Part shown: in pieces, positions 38,889-48,103 of the stretch
Position numbering within the stretch: position 1 is the first letter of the stretch
How the letters are laid out: the number at the start of each line of letters is the position of its first letter
From: Phormidium ambiguum IAM M-71
Lineage (GTDB): Bacteria > Cyanobacteriota > Cyanobacteriia > Cyanobacteriales > Aerosakkonemataceae
DNA length: 64,000 bases
Reading direction: 5' to 3'
Assembly: GCF_001904725.1 (NCBI RefSeq)
Contig: NZ_MRCE01000006.1
Coordinates: 204,788 to 268,787 of the forward strand
Position numbers and translations under genes: made by a program
The notes under the pieces: model-generated
What the model saw: only the letters and a program-made list of their open reading frames with translations
Told to the model about the DNA's origin: nothing
The model's database searches: none

Positions 38889-39144
38889 TGATTTAGAGCT
38901 AGACCTACCACCGTATTTTGAAATTGGTCAAAAAGTCCGAACGAAAAAACTAATTCGTAACGATGGTACATATCCCGGTCAAGATATCGGCGCGACCCTA
39001 GCAAAGAAAGGCGAGATTGGTTATGTGATCAGTATAGGTACATTTCTCCAATCTTCATACATTTATGCCGTTCACTTCCTGGGAACAGGATTTATTGTCG
39101 GTTGCCGTCGCAAAGAATTAGAACCGATTGATACAGGTAATTAA
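38878..39144 (+). CDS. nifZ: Nitrogenase maturation protein NifZ
   Basis: The 88-residue protein shows the NifZ SH3-like pattern: YFEIGQKVRTKKLIRNDGTYPG, LAKKGEIGYVISIGTFLQSSYIYAVHFL and VGCRRKELE. NifZ aids formation of the second P-cluster of NifDK. It begins within the end of nifV with GAGGGA upstream and is followed by nifT. Confidence 0.93.
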   Translation: MQPDDLELDLPPYFEIGQKVRTKKLIRNDGTYPGQDIGATLAKKGEIGYVISIGTFLQSSYIYAVHFLGTGFIVGCRRKELEPIDTGN

Positions 39145-39186
39145 CATTTATAGTTGGTTCCGAAGTAATTAAGTTGAGGTTTAGAA

Positions 39187-39390
39187 ATGAAAGTAATGTT
39201 AAGTAGAAATTCAAATGGAACTTTACTTGTATATGTTGCTAAAAAAGATTTGGAAGAAGAAGTAGTTTCTGAGTCTGAAACCGATGCAGGTAGAGTATTC
39301 AAACTTGCGAATGGTTGGGAACTTGTTGCCCCTAATTTCACAGATAGTACTCAGTTACCACAAACTATTGAAATGAAAAGAATTACATAG
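39187..39390 (+). CDS. nifT: Nitrogen fixation protein NifT (FixU type)
   Basis: The 67-residue protein has the NifT pattern: MKVMLSRNSNGTLLVYVAKKDLEEEVVSE and FKLANGWELVAP. Its role is not settled and it is dispensable in some species. GAGG lies about seven bases before the ATG. Its stop codon lies at the very edge of the decayed insertion sequence that starts at 39390, so the element abuts the end of the operon. Confidence 0.92.
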   Translation: MKVMLSRNSNGTLLVYVAKKDLEEEVVSESETDAGRVFKLANGWELVAPNFTDSTQLPQTIEMKRIT

Positions 39391-39407
39391 GGCTTGCTGA
39401 AAAAGTA

Positions 39408-39512
39408 ATACCAATTCTTTATGAAGATGCGCTTAATTAACCCCACCCCAAACCCCTCCCCGTCTACGGGGAGGGGCTATGATTTAAGCGCAATTTTACA
39501 GAGAATTGGTAT
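39408..39512. mobile_element. Nested MITE, 11-bp terminal inverted repeats
   Basis: ATACCAATTCT (39408-39418) and AGAATTGGTAT (39502-39512) bound a 105-bp element with a GC-rich internal hairpin (CCCCTCCCCG, TCTA, CGGGGAGGGG) and no ORF. It lies inside the larger insertion-sequence remnant, so it probably arrived later. Short elements of this form are frequent in cyanobacterial genomes. Confidence 0.7.
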
Positions 39513-39569
39513 AAGCAAAAAGAAAAAAAATGATTAACTAGCTAATGGAGTAATAGTGATACATAAGTT

Positions 39570-39957
39570 TTTTTGAGTTAATAATTTAACAGATAATCGG
39601 TGACAATCAATTACCTTTTCCAAGTAATTGAACCGAAAAATTGACCTTTTGGTCAATTTGGCTCCAAATTCTACTGGCGTTCCGGCTTTTCCTCTAATAA
39701 TTGGGCGAATATGCGGTTGACTTAAACTGACAATTCTATAATTTTTCTTTGATGATTAATGCTCCCAATGCCATTCTAAATGTTTTCGCTGGTGCTCCCA
39801 TTTCTTGCGAGAATAACTCTGCATATTCTGCCTCAAATTCCGACCAGGGTATCCATTGAGCCACGATCATCCAGCGATTTTCTTTTGCGAGTTTTCTCTC
39901 AAACGGCAGTTTAAACTCTTCTGCTGCTGTGTTCGACTGCTCCTCTTTTCGGTAAAT
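39570..39957 (-). pseudogene. IS5/IS1182-like transposase remnant
   Basis: On the - strand the frame reads YRKEEQSNTAAEEFKLPFE, RKLAKENRWMIVAQWIPWSEF, GAPAKTFRMALGALIIKEKL and then a stop; after a gap it continues as IVSLSQPHIRPIIRGKAGTP and VEFGAKL. Both pieces belong to one transposase type, with the middle lost and the start codon apparently changed to ATT. It is not functional. Confidence 0.7.
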
Positions 39958-40225
39958 TTTCCCCGACTCATGTAAGGTTTTTCGGTTATTTTACACTTTT
40001 TCCTGGTACTATTATCGGTTTGTCTGCTCTGCTCTCCCGACTACTCCGGCTTTTCGCCCTTTTTCAGCAAGCCCTAATTATTAGGGAATTTTAGAAGAAG
40101 TATAACTTTTCCTCTCAATCTACTCTGATTTCGCATCTACCATTAGCTAGTTTTTTTTTGTTTAAATACTATATACCTTTTGTGTAAGGCAAGATTTATG
40201 AAGTTAACTTACTTCCACAAGACTC

Positions 40226-41398
40226 ATGAACGTTGATATTTTCACCAGGCAGGTAGAAACAGTCAATAGCAGACTGCATCAACTTTTTCGTGATGCTGGC
40301 GTTAATCCATCGCAATCACAGATGCTAGCCCAAGCTTTAAAAGAACTGGGTGTGATTTCCGAAGAGTTACAAGTAGCTGTAGATGAACTGATGATTCAAA
40401 ATGAAGAACTGGCTGCCACAAGGATGAGAATAGAAACAGAGCGCCAACGATATGAAAATCTGTTTGATTTTACACTTGATGCTCAGTTAGTTACTGATAT
40501 TGATGGAACAATTCGGGAAGCTAATCGTGCTGCTTGCACTTTACTTAATTTACCACAGAAGTTTTTAGTTGGGAAACCGTTAATAGTTTTTGTTTTCGAG
40601 TCAGACCGTTTGCAATTTCGTAGTGAACTTAATAAATTTAAATATCAACAACAGATACAAGAAATAGAAGTACTTATCCAACCACGACAAGGAGAAGAAT
40701 TTGAATCATCTTTGCGCTTAGCACCTTTGTTTGATAAAGAAGGTAATATCCGTGAATTGCGTTGGTTGTTGCGAAATATTTCTCTAGAAAAACGATCGCT
40801 CGATCGCATCCCAAACAATGAATTAGATTGCAAATTTAAGCACCGTTCTTTTATGTATAATAGAGGAGAAATTATTCCCCTATCTAAACAGGTAATTTGG
40901 CTAGTTTCCCAAGGATTAGTTAAACTAACTACAACCACCGAAAGTGGCGAAGAAGTCCTGATCGGATTTGCTGGAAAAGAAATGGTTTTTGGTTCTAGCC
41001 TTACTGCTTTACCAACTTACCAAGCAACAACTTTATCCAGTCGAGCAGAATTAGTATCTATTTGCTTATCAGAGGTTAGTAACTATTCCAATTTATACCA
41101 AGATTTATTTCCGAAAATTAGCCAAAGACTAAAACAAACAGAAACAATGTTAGCAATTTCTGGTCAAAAATTAGTCAAAGACCGATTACGCGATCTTTTA
41201 CGACTTTTGCGACAAGAATTTGGTGAACCTGTAGCCGAAGGAACGCGCTTAACTATACGTTTAATCCATGAAGATTTGGCTAGTGCTTGCTGCACCACTA
41301 GAGTGACAATTACCCGCTTACTGAGTTTTTTACAAAAACAAGGAGAGATCGCTTTTGACTGTAAATCCCATATTATAATTAAGAATCCCAAGTTTTAG
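40226..41398 (+). CDS. PAS-domain and CRP/FNR-type transcriptional regulator
   Basis: The 390-residue protein has an N-terminal coiled coil (EELQVAVDELMIQNEELAATRMRIE), a PAS domain (about 83-190, RYENLFDFTLDAQLVTDIDGTIREANRAA), a CRP-like sensor barrel (about 205-300, VIWLVSQGLVKLTTTTESGEEVLIGFAGKEMVFG) and a winged helix-turn-helix (ASACCTTRVTITRLLSFLQKQGEI). The barrel lacks the clear cAMP-contacting Glu/Arg motif, so the ligand is probably not cAMP. There is no FNR-type N-terminal cysteine cluster. It is the first intact gene beyond the nif island; a regulatory link is possible but unproven. Confidence 0.85.
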   Translation: MNVDIFTRQVETVNSRLHQLFRDAGVNPSQSQMLAQALKELGVISEELQVAVDELMIQNEELAATRMRIETERQRYENLFDFTLDAQLVTDIDGTIREANRAACTLLNLPQKFLVGKPLIVFVFESDRLQFRSELNKFKYQQQIQEIEVLIQPRQGEEFESSLRLAPLFDKEGNIRELRWLLRNISLEKRSLDRIPNNELDCKFKHRSFMYNRGEIIPLSKQVIWLVSQGLVKLTTTTESGEEVLIGFAGKEMVFGSSLTALPTYQATTLSSRAELVSICLSEVSNYSNLYQDLFPKISQRLKQTETMLAISGQKLVKDRLRDLLRLLRQEFGEPVAEGTRLTIRLIHEDLASACCTTRVTITRLLSFLQKQGEIAFDCKSHIIIKNPKF

Positions 41399-41459
41399 CA
41401 GGATAATTTTTCTGCTAATTTTGGCATTAAAAAATTAATTTATCTATTACGCCTTACTT

Positions 41460-42266
41460 ATGAAAGTTGCAGAATTAATCCATTGGTGGGAAAGTTGGGC
41501 TAATCCAGCATGGCAAGAAAGTTGGGATAATTGTGGTTGGCAAATTGAACCGGGAATTTTAGATGCACCTGCAAAGGTATTGATATGTTTAACTCCAACT
41601 TTAGCTGTGATGCAAGAAGCAATTTTGCTGCGTAACCAAGGTATTGAAATTAATTTAATTTTCGCTCATCATCCATTAATTTTTAGCCCGTTAAAATCTA
41701 TTCGCACCGGAAACCCAATTTCAGAAATGGTGAGATTAGCTTTTTCTCATCAAATTGGTGTTTATACTGCTCATACTAATTTCGATCAAGTTAATGATGG
41801 CACAGCAGATGTTTTGGCGCAAATTTTAGAATTACAAGAAGTAACTCCGATTACCCCCACCCAAAATGGTTTAGGTTACGGAAGAGTAGGAAATTTATCA
41901 CCAAGCTTAACTTTACAAGAGTTGCTTTCGCAAATTAAAACTCGCCTTTCGCCCCCTGATTTAATCTTTTCTCCTTCAGTAGATTTGCAGCAAAATATTA
42001 ATAGAGTTGCGGTTTTAGGCGGTTCTGGTGCTAGTTATATTTCTGCGGTTGTGAAAACAGGGGCGCAAGTTTATTTAACTTCTGATTGCAAGTTTCATCA
42101 ATTTCAAGAAGCACGCGATCGCAATTTAATTTTAATCGATGCTGGGCATTATGCCACAGAAAGACCTGCGTGCGATCGCTTAGTCCAAAAATTCCAAAAC
42201 TTAGGCGTAGAATGGGTAAAACTTAGCGAAAAAGATGAAGATTTTCGCTGGTTTTACGGAGTTTGA
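41460..42266 (+). CDS. Nif3-like dinuclear metal centre protein (YbgI/DUF34)
   Basis: The 268-residue protein has the Nif3/YbgI signature: ESWDNCGWQIEP, the metal ligands in FAHHPLIF and HTNFDQVNDG, and a C-terminal LTSDCKFHQFQEA with IDAGHYATERP. The family forms hexamers with a two-metal site; it is linked to GTP cyclohydrolase I-type activity in some annotations, with the true role unclear. Despite the name it is not a nitrogen-fixation gene. Its 3' end overlaps the convergent methyltransferase gene by 13 bases. Confidence 0.92.
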   Translation: MKVAELIHWWESWANPAWQESWDNCGWQIEPGILDAPAKVLICLTPTLAVMQEAILLRNQGIEINLIFAHHPLIFSPLKSIRTGNPISEMVRLAFSHQIGVYTAHTNFDQVNDGTADVLAQILELQEVTPITPTQNGLGYGRVGNLSPSLTLQELLSQIKTRLSPPDLIFSPSVDLQQNINRVAVLGGSGASYISAVVKTGAQVYLTSDCKFHQFQEARDRNLILIDAGHYATERPACDRLVQKFQNLGVEWVKLSEKDEDFRWFYGV

Positions 42267-42790
42267 AACAACCAAGTCCGCACTCTTTCGATCGTAATTT
42301 CATCTAAGAAAATCCAACCCCATTCTGCTTTTAATTGCGGACGTTTGTGCGGGGTAATAATTACCATTGTATCCGCAATTAAACTTAATTGATAAAGTAG
42401 TAAAGGTAAACGTGATTCAGTTACTAAATGCAAAGCAAAACTGCACACAATTAAACTGTAATATCTATCCGTTAATACTCCAGTGGCAATATCCTCAAAA
42501 GTATAAGTTTCTGCTAGTTTACCTGTGCGTTGATAATAAGCGTTATATGTATAAGGATCGATCCCATCAATATTAGTAACACCCAAACTTTGCAAAGCTA
42601 AGGTAACTTCGCCACTACCACAAGCCAAATCTAAAACGCGATCGCAATTTAGTTGCCATTTATTAACAGACTCTTCTATAACTCGCTTAATTATTAATTC
42701 ATGCGGATTTCTGTATTCATCACCAAACTGTTGATAAAAACCTTGAACGCTATAAGTTTCATATTCTTTTCTAATCGCTTTTTTATCCAT
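42254..42790 (-). CDS. SAM-dependent methyltransferase
   Basis: The 178-residue protein has motif I VLDLACGSGEVTLAL, motif II IDGIDPYTYNAYYQRTG and a SLIVCSFALHLV segment where class I methyltransferases place their substrate loop. It is shorter than typical, but no truncation is evident. The substrate is unknown. It converges with and slightly overlaps the Nif3-like gene. Confidence 0.8.
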   Translation of the reverse strand: MDKKAIRKEYETYSVQGFYQQFGDEYRNPHELIIKRVIEESVNKWQLNCDRVLDLACGSGEVTLALQSLGVTNIDGIDPYTYNAYYQRTGKLAETYTFEDIATGVLTDRYYSLIVCSFALHLVTESRLPLLLYQLSLIADTMVIITPHKRPQLKAEWGWIFLDEITIERVRTWLFQTP

Positions 42791-42822
42791 ACACTCAATG
42801 AAAAATAGCGATTTTTGTTCAA

Positions 42823-43251
42823 TTAACCACCGTTTTTCTTAGTTTCACAAACTAAATTCCACAAAGGATGACTTTTTCCTTGTTGGCGAATGCGGAAAAC
42901 TTGTTGTTCTAAACGTTGCTTTTCTTTTTGTGGCATTCCGATTAAAATATTCCGACTTTGCCAAAACATTACCGCTACAGTCATTCCCATACATAGACCT
43001 AAACCTACTGCGGGTAAACGATTATAAGCTAAACCATATCTGACAGCAACCCAGGTAAAATGTTGTTGTAATAAAGAAATTTCATAACGCAAAGCCCATA
43101 AACTTAAACTACCAACAGTTAACCAAAGTAAGATTACAACTAACCATCGGCCATAAACTGTAATTTCTAATAATCTTTCTACTTGTTCGGCAAAAGTTGG
43201 ATCTGCTTTAGCATTTAATATGTCTAATTTGTTTTCATCTTGTTTCATCAT
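42823..43251 (-). CDS. Conserved hypothetical two-helix membrane protein
   Basis: The 142-residue protein has two predicted membrane helices (WLVVILLWLTVGSLSLWAL and AVGLGLCMGMTVAVMFW) and a basic C-terminal tail rich in Gln and Lys. No known domain is visible. It lies between secF and the methyltransferase on the same strand, separated from secF by a long palindrome, so it need not share the secDF transcript. Confidence 0.7.
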   Translation of the reverse strand: MMKQDENKLDILNAKADPTFAEQVERLLEITVYGRWLVVILLWLTVGSLSLWALRYEISLLQQHFTWVAVRYGLAYNRLPAVGLGLCMGMTVAVMFWQSRNILIGMPQKEKQRLEQQVFRIRQQGKSHPLWNLVCETKKNGG

Positions 43252-43283
43252 TCTATTAACTCAAGTTGCTAGTTAGAGTGTAT

Positions 43284-43341
43284 GTTGTTGCGCTTTAGAG
43301 CTATTATTACCACTGGGATAATAGCTCTAAAGCGCGACAAC
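43284..43341. repeat. Long palindrome, 24-bp arms
   Basis: Arms 43284-43307 and 43318-43341 (cores GCGCTTTAGAGCTATTAT and its complement) match at 23 of 24 positions around a 10-base loop. No T-run follows, so it is either a dispersed palindromic element or a strong RNA hairpin protecting the secF 3' end. Confidence 0.75.
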
Positions 43342-43349
43342 GTACTTAA

Positions 43350-44336
43350 TTAAACTTCTTCCGAACTAGGAGTATTATCAATTTTCTTGCTACTTGTTCC
43401 CTTCGCAGGAATTCCTCTGCCAGTTTTTTCTCGCCACCAAGCTAATAAAGTACTAGCGATGAAAATACTGGAATAAGCACCTGTTCCAAAACCAATAATT
43501 AAGGCTAAAGCGAAGTATTTCAGACTTTCACCACCAAATAAGAAAATGGCGAATAAAGTTAACAAGGTGGTAAATGTAGTGTTAATCGATCTGGTTAAAG
43601 TTTGATTTACCCCATCATCTACAATGTCAGCAATTGGTTGATCGCCTTCTTTAGCAATAATCTCTCGAATCCGGTCATAAATTACCACTGTGTCGTTAAC
43701 AGAAAAACCGATAATTGTCAGCAAAGCTACTAAAAACAAACTATCGACTTCCACACCTAAAACTAAACCCAAGATGGCAAAAACGCCACAAGTTAACCAC
43801 ACATCATGCACCAAAGCCACCAGTGCAAATACAGCGTAGTCAAACTGAAATCTAAAACTCAGGTAAACAGTAATTCCGGCAAAAGAAACGAGTAAAGCGA
43901 TTAATCCAGAAGCAAAAAGTTGTCTACCAATTGTTGGCCCTACGGTGTCGATCGAGGTTTTTGTCGGGTCAAAAGTACCAACCTTTTCCTCTAATGCCGA
44001 TTGTAGTTTAGTCCGCTCATCTACCGCTAAATATTTCGTCCGAATCGAGAAGCCATTGCGATCGCTTCCCACCAACTGAATACTACTCGAAGCTGGTAAA
44101 CCCTGCGCCTCAACTACTTGTCTTACTGCACCAATATCGATCGGTTTATCGCAATTATTAGGTTGGGAACAATCCAACTCAAATTGTAACCTTGTCCCAC
44201 CGACAAAATCCAAACTTGGACGCAAAGGCGCACCAATTGTTGCCCAAGAAATAAGTATGGCAACTAATCCACTAAGCAGGATAATAGCAGACAACAGCCA
44301 CCATTTATTTCGATTTTTAGTTACATATAATTTCAT
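43350..44336 (-). CDS. secF: Protein translocase subunit SecF
   Basis: The 328-residue membrane protein has six predicted helices and the SecF features: an N-terminal helix, the periplasmic domain with [15 protein letters not shown], and the core [18 protein letters not shown] with [15 protein letters not shown]. It uses the proton gradient to help the Sec machinery release exported proteins. Its start overlaps the end of secD by four bases, so the two are coupled. Confidence 0.96.
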   Translation of the reverse strand: MKLYVTKNRNKWWLLSAIILLSGLVAILISWATIGAPLRPSLDFVGGTRLQFELDCSQPNNCDKPIDIGAVRQVVEAQGLPASSSIQLVGSDRNGFSIRTKYLAVDERTKLQSALEEKVGTFDPTKTSIDTVGPTIGRQLFASGLIALLVSFAGITVYLSFRFQFDYAVFALVALVHDVWLTCGVFAILGLVLGVEVDSLFLVALLTIIGFSVNDTVVIYDRIREIIAKEGDQPIADIVDDGVNQTLTRSINTTFTTLLTLFAIFLFGGESLKYFALALIIGFGTGAYSSIFIASTLLAWWREKTGRGIPAKGTSSKKIDNTPSSEEV

Positions 44337-45739
44337 CGCACCACCTCAGTTTTCGGCACAAACAATTCTGGTTTACGGAATTCAGGAATTGTAATTGCCA
44401 ACATCATTAATGTGCGACTACAAGTAATAGCTGTAAACATACTCACCAATACCCCAATTAACAGCGTTACAGCAAAACCTTTTACTAAACCAGTCCCCCA
44501 AATAATTAATGCGATACAGGCGATACCAGTAGTCACATTACTATCTAGAATGCTGGAAAAAGCTCGATAAAAACCTGATTCTACAGAACGATATAAACTC
44601 TTACCAGCCCTTAATTCTTCTCTGGTTCTTTCAAAAATTAGCACGTTTGCATCTACTGCCATACCAATGCTGAGAATGAAGCCAGCAATGCCTGGTAAAG
44701 TTAAAGTTACGCCTATTAAAGCGAAAGCTGCTAATGTTAGCAAAGCATAAATTAACAGGGCAATATCTGCGATCGCACCTGGTAGTCGATAGTAAACCAC
44801 CATGAAGATTAACACTAAGATTAGACCGACAACTCCAGCGTAAATACTTCTCTGAATACTGTCTCGACCTAAAGTTGCACCTACAGTCCGGTTTTCGACT
44901 ACTTCTACAGGGAAAGGTAAAGCACCGCCTCGTAATTGTACGGCCAATTCATAAGCTGTTTTGGTATCAAAATTGCCGTTAATTATCGCTCGGCCACCAA
45001 CAATTCCCGTGTTAGCATATTGCACATCAACGATCGGGGAACTAATCAATTCATTGTCTAAGAAAATGCCGATCGATCTTCCAGTTCCCGCAATATTTTT
45101 AGTTAATTGAGCGAACTTTTCTGCCCCTTCAGTATCAAACTCTAAAGCCACATTCCATTGATTAGATTGGTCTGTTTGTGGTTCAGCAGTTTTTAAGTTT
45201 TTCCCAGTCAATCCTACGGATTCAAAAATTTGTAATTGTAGAGCTTGCAATTCAGCTGTTTTTTGCTTAATCTGAGCAGCATTAGCAGCGATCGCCGCTT
45301 CATCATTACCTTTAGCTAATTCCGCTTTTTTCTGTTGTAACAAAGCTAGCTCAGTTTGTCTGACTTGTAATTGCGCCTGAACTTCCGGCTTATTCGCTTC
45401 CTGACGGAATTCTAACTGCGCCGTACCACCCAAAACCCTTTCCGCTTCTTGGGGGTCTTTCACACCTGGTAACTGCACCAACAATTGATTGTTACCCACA
45501 GTTTGGACTACAGCTTCCGAAACACCTAAAGCATTAATCCGTTTCTCTACCACATTTTGGATCGCTTCCAGGTCTTGGTCGGTAATTTCTCTTTTCTGAT
45601 CGGTCTGCTTAACTTGCAGCGTCAGTTGAGAACCGCCTTGTAAATCTAACCCCAAACGGATGGGAAACTGGATCAGAACTACGATCGCAGTGATAACCAG
45701 AACAAAGATAACAGCTAATAAAGGACGTTGTTTGCCCAT
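44333..45739 (-). CDS. secD: Protein translocase subunit SecD
   Basis: The 468-residue protein has the SecD start [17 protein letters not shown], a periplasmic P1 region with an Ala/Gln-rich coiled-coil insertion (about residues 140-170), and the membrane core [48 protein letters not shown] in pieces. It partners SecF in export across thylakoid and plasma membranes. It is upstream of and overlapping secF. Confidence 0.96.
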   Translation of the reverse strand: MGKQRPLLAVIFVLVITAIVVLIQFPIRLGLDLQGGSQLTLQVKQTDQKREITDQDLEAIQNVVEKRINALGVSEAVVQTVGNNQLLVQLPGVKDPQEAERVLGGTAQLEFRQEANKPEVQAQLQVRQTELALLQQKKAELAKGNDEAAIAANAAQIKQKTAELQALQLQIFESVGLTGKNLKTAEPQTDQSNQWNVALEFDTEGAEKFAQLTKNIAGTGRSIGIFLDNELISSPIVDVQYANTGIVGGRAIINGNFDTKTAYELAVQLRGGALPFPVEVVENRTVGATLGRDSIQRSIYAGVVGLILVLIFMVVYYRLPGAIADIALLIYALLTLAAFALIGVTLTLPGIAGFILSIGMAVDANVLIFERTREELRAGKSLYRSVESGFYRAFSSILDSNVTTGIACIALIIWGTGLVKGFAVTLLIGVLVSMFTAITCSRTLMMLAITIPEFRKPELFVPKTEVVR

Positions 45740-45864
45740 AACAAAACTCGCACAAACAAATGTTATAATAACCTTCTTTTGTTAGTATTGTAGGTTTTTC
45801 ATAACAAAACCCGCGCAGATTGATGCCATGATAGCCATCCTTTGCGGGTTTGATATGAAAAAAC

Positions 45865-46848
45865 TTAAACTCTTAGCGCCACCATTTTTTGTACTGCCTC
45901 AACAATTTGTTCCGGCTGCACAATAGTTAAACGCTCTAACATACCATTGTAAGGAGTAGGAATATCTTGAGAAGAAAGTCGCAATACAGGTGCGTCTAAC
46001 TCATCAAAAAAGCGATCATTAATTGAAGCAATTAACTCAGCTGCAATACCGCCAGTTTTCATGCACTCTTCAACAATAATTACCTTATGGGTTTTCTTGA
46101 TAGAAGCACCAATGGTTTCCATATCTAGAGGTTTAAGAGAAATTAGATCGATTACCTCTGGATCGAAACCTTCTTTTTCCAGAGTTTTTACAGCTTGCAA
46201 AACATGATGACGCATCCGCGAATAAGTCAAAATTGTGACATCTTCACCTTTTCTAACTACTTCCGCTTTATCCAAAGGTACCAAATATTCCTTTTCTGGC
46301 AAATTCTCTTTCAAGTTGTATAACAGAACGTGCTCAAAAAATAGAACTGGATTTTCATCACGAATCGCTGCTTTGAGCAATCCTTTAGCATTGTAAGGTG
46401 TAGAACAAGCAACAATTTTTAATCCCGGAACTGCTTGGAAATAAGCTTCTAAACGTTGCGAGTGTTCCGCCCCCAATTGTCTACCCACACCACCAGGCCC
46501 ACGAATCACCATCGGAATTTTGAAATTCCCGCCCGAAGTGTAGCGCAACATCCCTGCATTGTTAGCAATTTGGTTAAAGGCAAGCAACAGAAAACCCATA
46601 TTCATGCCTTCAATAATTGGTCGCAGTCCAGTCATCGCTGCGCCAACAGCTAACCCAGTAAAACTATTTTCTGCGATCGGTGTATCCAGTACCCGCAATT
46701 CGCCGTATTTCTGATACAGGTCTTTGGTAACTTTGTAGGAACCGCCGTAGTGTCCTACGTCTTCCCCCAAAACAAATACAGCGGGATCTCGTGCCATTTC
46801 TTCATCAATAGCTTCCCGGAGTGCATTAAAAAGAAGTGTTTCTGCCAT
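45865..46848 (-). CDS. pdhB: Pyruvate dehydrogenase E1 component, beta subunit
   Basis: The 327-residue protein starts [21 protein letters not shown] and contains [36 protein letters not shown] and [17 protein letters not shown], all typical of E1 beta. With PdhA it decarboxylates pyruvate to feed acetyl-CoA synthesis. pdhA lies about 3 kb away on the same strand, separated by two other genes, so they are not one operon. Confidence 0.95.
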   Translation of the reverse strand: MAETLLFNALREAIDEEMARDPAVFVLGEDVGHYGGSYKVTKDLYQKYGELRVLDTPIAENSFTGLAVGAAMTGLRPIIEGMNMGFLLLAFNQIANNAGMLRYTSGGNFKIPMVIRGPGGVGRQLGAEHSQRLEAYFQAVPGLKIVACSTPYNAKGLLKAAIRDENPVLFFEHVLLYNLKENLPEKEYLVPLDKAEVVRKGEDVTILTYSRMRHHVLQAVKTLEKEGFDPEVIDLISLKPLDMETIGASIKKTHKVIIVEECMKTGGIAAELIASINDRFFDELDAPVLRLSSQDIPTPYNGMLERLTIVQPEQIVEAVQKMVALRV

Positions 46849-46930
46849 TGGTGTTCAACAGAGGATGTTTGCTTTCGTCAAACCTTCATATTAACCTTTT
46901 GTGGGAATGATTTGAGAGTGCGATCGAACT

Positions 46931-47039
46931 AAGCTTTCACGCATTTAAATCACTTATTGAGATTGCAGGAGGGCAGGGGAGAGAATTAGACCAATTTTCT
47001 TCGGTTTACAAACAATCTAATTTAAATGCGGAACAGCTT
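46931..47039. mobile_element. MITE-like element, copy A
   Basis: The ends AAGCTTTCACGCATTTAAAT and the complement of AAGCTGTTCCGCATTTAAAT agree at 17 of 20 positions and bound about 109 bases, with an internal GCAGGAGGGCAGGGGAGAG stretch. A second, diverged copy lies at 50833-50961. There is no ORF. It is upstream of pdhB. Confidence 0.65.
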
Positions 47040-47079
47040 AACACTAATTACTAGCGTGATGGCAGAGTAATTGTTAATC

Positions 47080-47128
47080 GGTAATAGGTAATGGGTAATC
47101 GGATTCCGATTACCCACTACCTATTACC
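47080..47128. repeat. Imperfect palindrome built of GGTAATA-like units
   Basis: GGTAATAGGTAATGGGTAAT with CGGA is followed immediately by its near-complement, giving a long stem with almost no loop. The left arm is itself a repeat of a 7-8 base unit. It lies just after the 178-residue secreted-protein gene, reading on the - strand, or before pdhB's MITE. Confidence 0.65.
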
Positions 47129-47157
47129 ATCATTTAACTAGCAAAGTTCTAAACTAA

Positions 47158-47694
47158 TTAATCATTAAACATCTCAGAACCCATATATTGCATTGATGCA
47201 GGCGCACAAATACCACTCGAATCACAAGTTCTAATTGCCCATCCATCAGGTGTTTGTCTAACTCGGAAATTATCAGGACGATAATTAGGCACAGGGATAT
47301 TAGTTCCCCGAAAAACCGGATTGCTTCCTCTTAAAGCAAACCCATTTTCCCTTGGTACGAGAAACATTGTTTCTTCAATTCTTTGGGTATTGCCATAGCC
47401 ATCCCGAACTCTCAGTCTCAAGACTCCTTGATTTCCTTGCATATACAATCTGCCACTCATGGAATATCCATTGACTTGCCAGTTGACTCGCCAAGCTCCG
47501 TTTAAGGATTGTATTCCAGGGCGAGGATAAACAGGAGAACCCGGATTGGGATAAACAGGATAACGAGGAGAATATTGTGCTGTTGCTGTGGGTGTGTTAG
47601 CAACTGTGGCTACTAAAACAGAGGATGAAATTAGCAGTGCTGAAATCAGCAAATTTCTGCCTTTTCTATAAATTGGGAAAATACTTTTCATCAC
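47158..47694 (-). CDS. Secreted hypothetical protein
   Basis: The 178-residue protein begins with a basic start and a signal-like core (LLISALLISSSVLVATVAN) with a likely cut after TATAQ, then a Pro/Tyr-rich linker (YPVYPNPGSPVYPRPG) and a beta-rich domain starting LNGAWRVNWQVNGYSMSGRLYMQG. Two cysteines near the end (TCDSSGIC) could form a disulfide. It is probably periplasmic or on the cell surface. No family is recognised. Confidence 0.75.
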   Translation of the reverse strand: MMKSIFPIYRKGRNLLISALLISSSVLVATVANTPTATAQYSPRYPVYPNPGSPVYPRPGIQSLNGAWRVNWQVNGYSMSGRLYMQGNQGVLRLRVRDGYGNTQRIEETMFLVPRENGFALRGSNPVFRGTNIPVPNYRPDNFRVRQTPDGWAIRTCDSSGICAPASMQYMGSEMFND

Positions 47695-48103
47695 TACCTC
47701 CCGATCGAATATAGATGACTGTTCTCAGCAATCTTCAAGCAATATATAAAAACCAACTGGGAAATCTGCTTTGTTCTTATATTCCCGATCGTTAAAAATT
47801 TATCTACTTTACCTGGAGAATAATTAACATAAATTAATTATTCTCCAGATGACCAGGTATTAAGGAAATATAAAAACAATGGCTAAAAACTAACTGATTT
47901 TTTACCTGATATAATCCTCTATTGATTGAAGATATTTTTAGCTTAATTGGGGCGATCGCTAACCCACCATAGTAAAACATCAGAAAAAGTCGGATATTTT
48001 TTTAAAGAATCTGTAAAAATTGCAAATAACCATAAAAAAGGTCATAAAAAGTGATAATTTAGAGTCATAAAGTTTTCAATTAAATCAATTGAGAATAACG
48101 CTA
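47695..48103. other. Divergent intergenic region with a 15-bp perfect hairpin
   Basis: CTGGAGAATAATTAA (47813-47827) and TTAATTATTCTCCAG (47834-47848) pair perfectly around CATAAA; no T-run follows. The rest is AT-rich and holds the promoters of the secreted-protein gene (left) and the NB-ARC gene (right). No ORF or RNA gene was found. Confidence 0.65.

Larger units (their letters stand above)
39390..40074. mobile_element. Decayed insertion sequence with perfect 16-bp terminal inverted repeats
   Basis: GGGCTTGCTGAAAAAG (39390-39405) is matched exactly by CTTTTTCAGCAAGCCC (40059-40074). Both ends are flanked by TA, compatible with a TA target duplication. Inside lie the remnant of a transposase gene on the - strand and, near the left end, a nested MITE. 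The 685-bp length is too short for an active element of this kind. Confidence 0.82.

Noticed and set aside
41460..42266. Nif3-like gene as a nitrogen-fixation gene
   Set aside because: The name is historical; the family is universal and not part of nitrogenase assembly.
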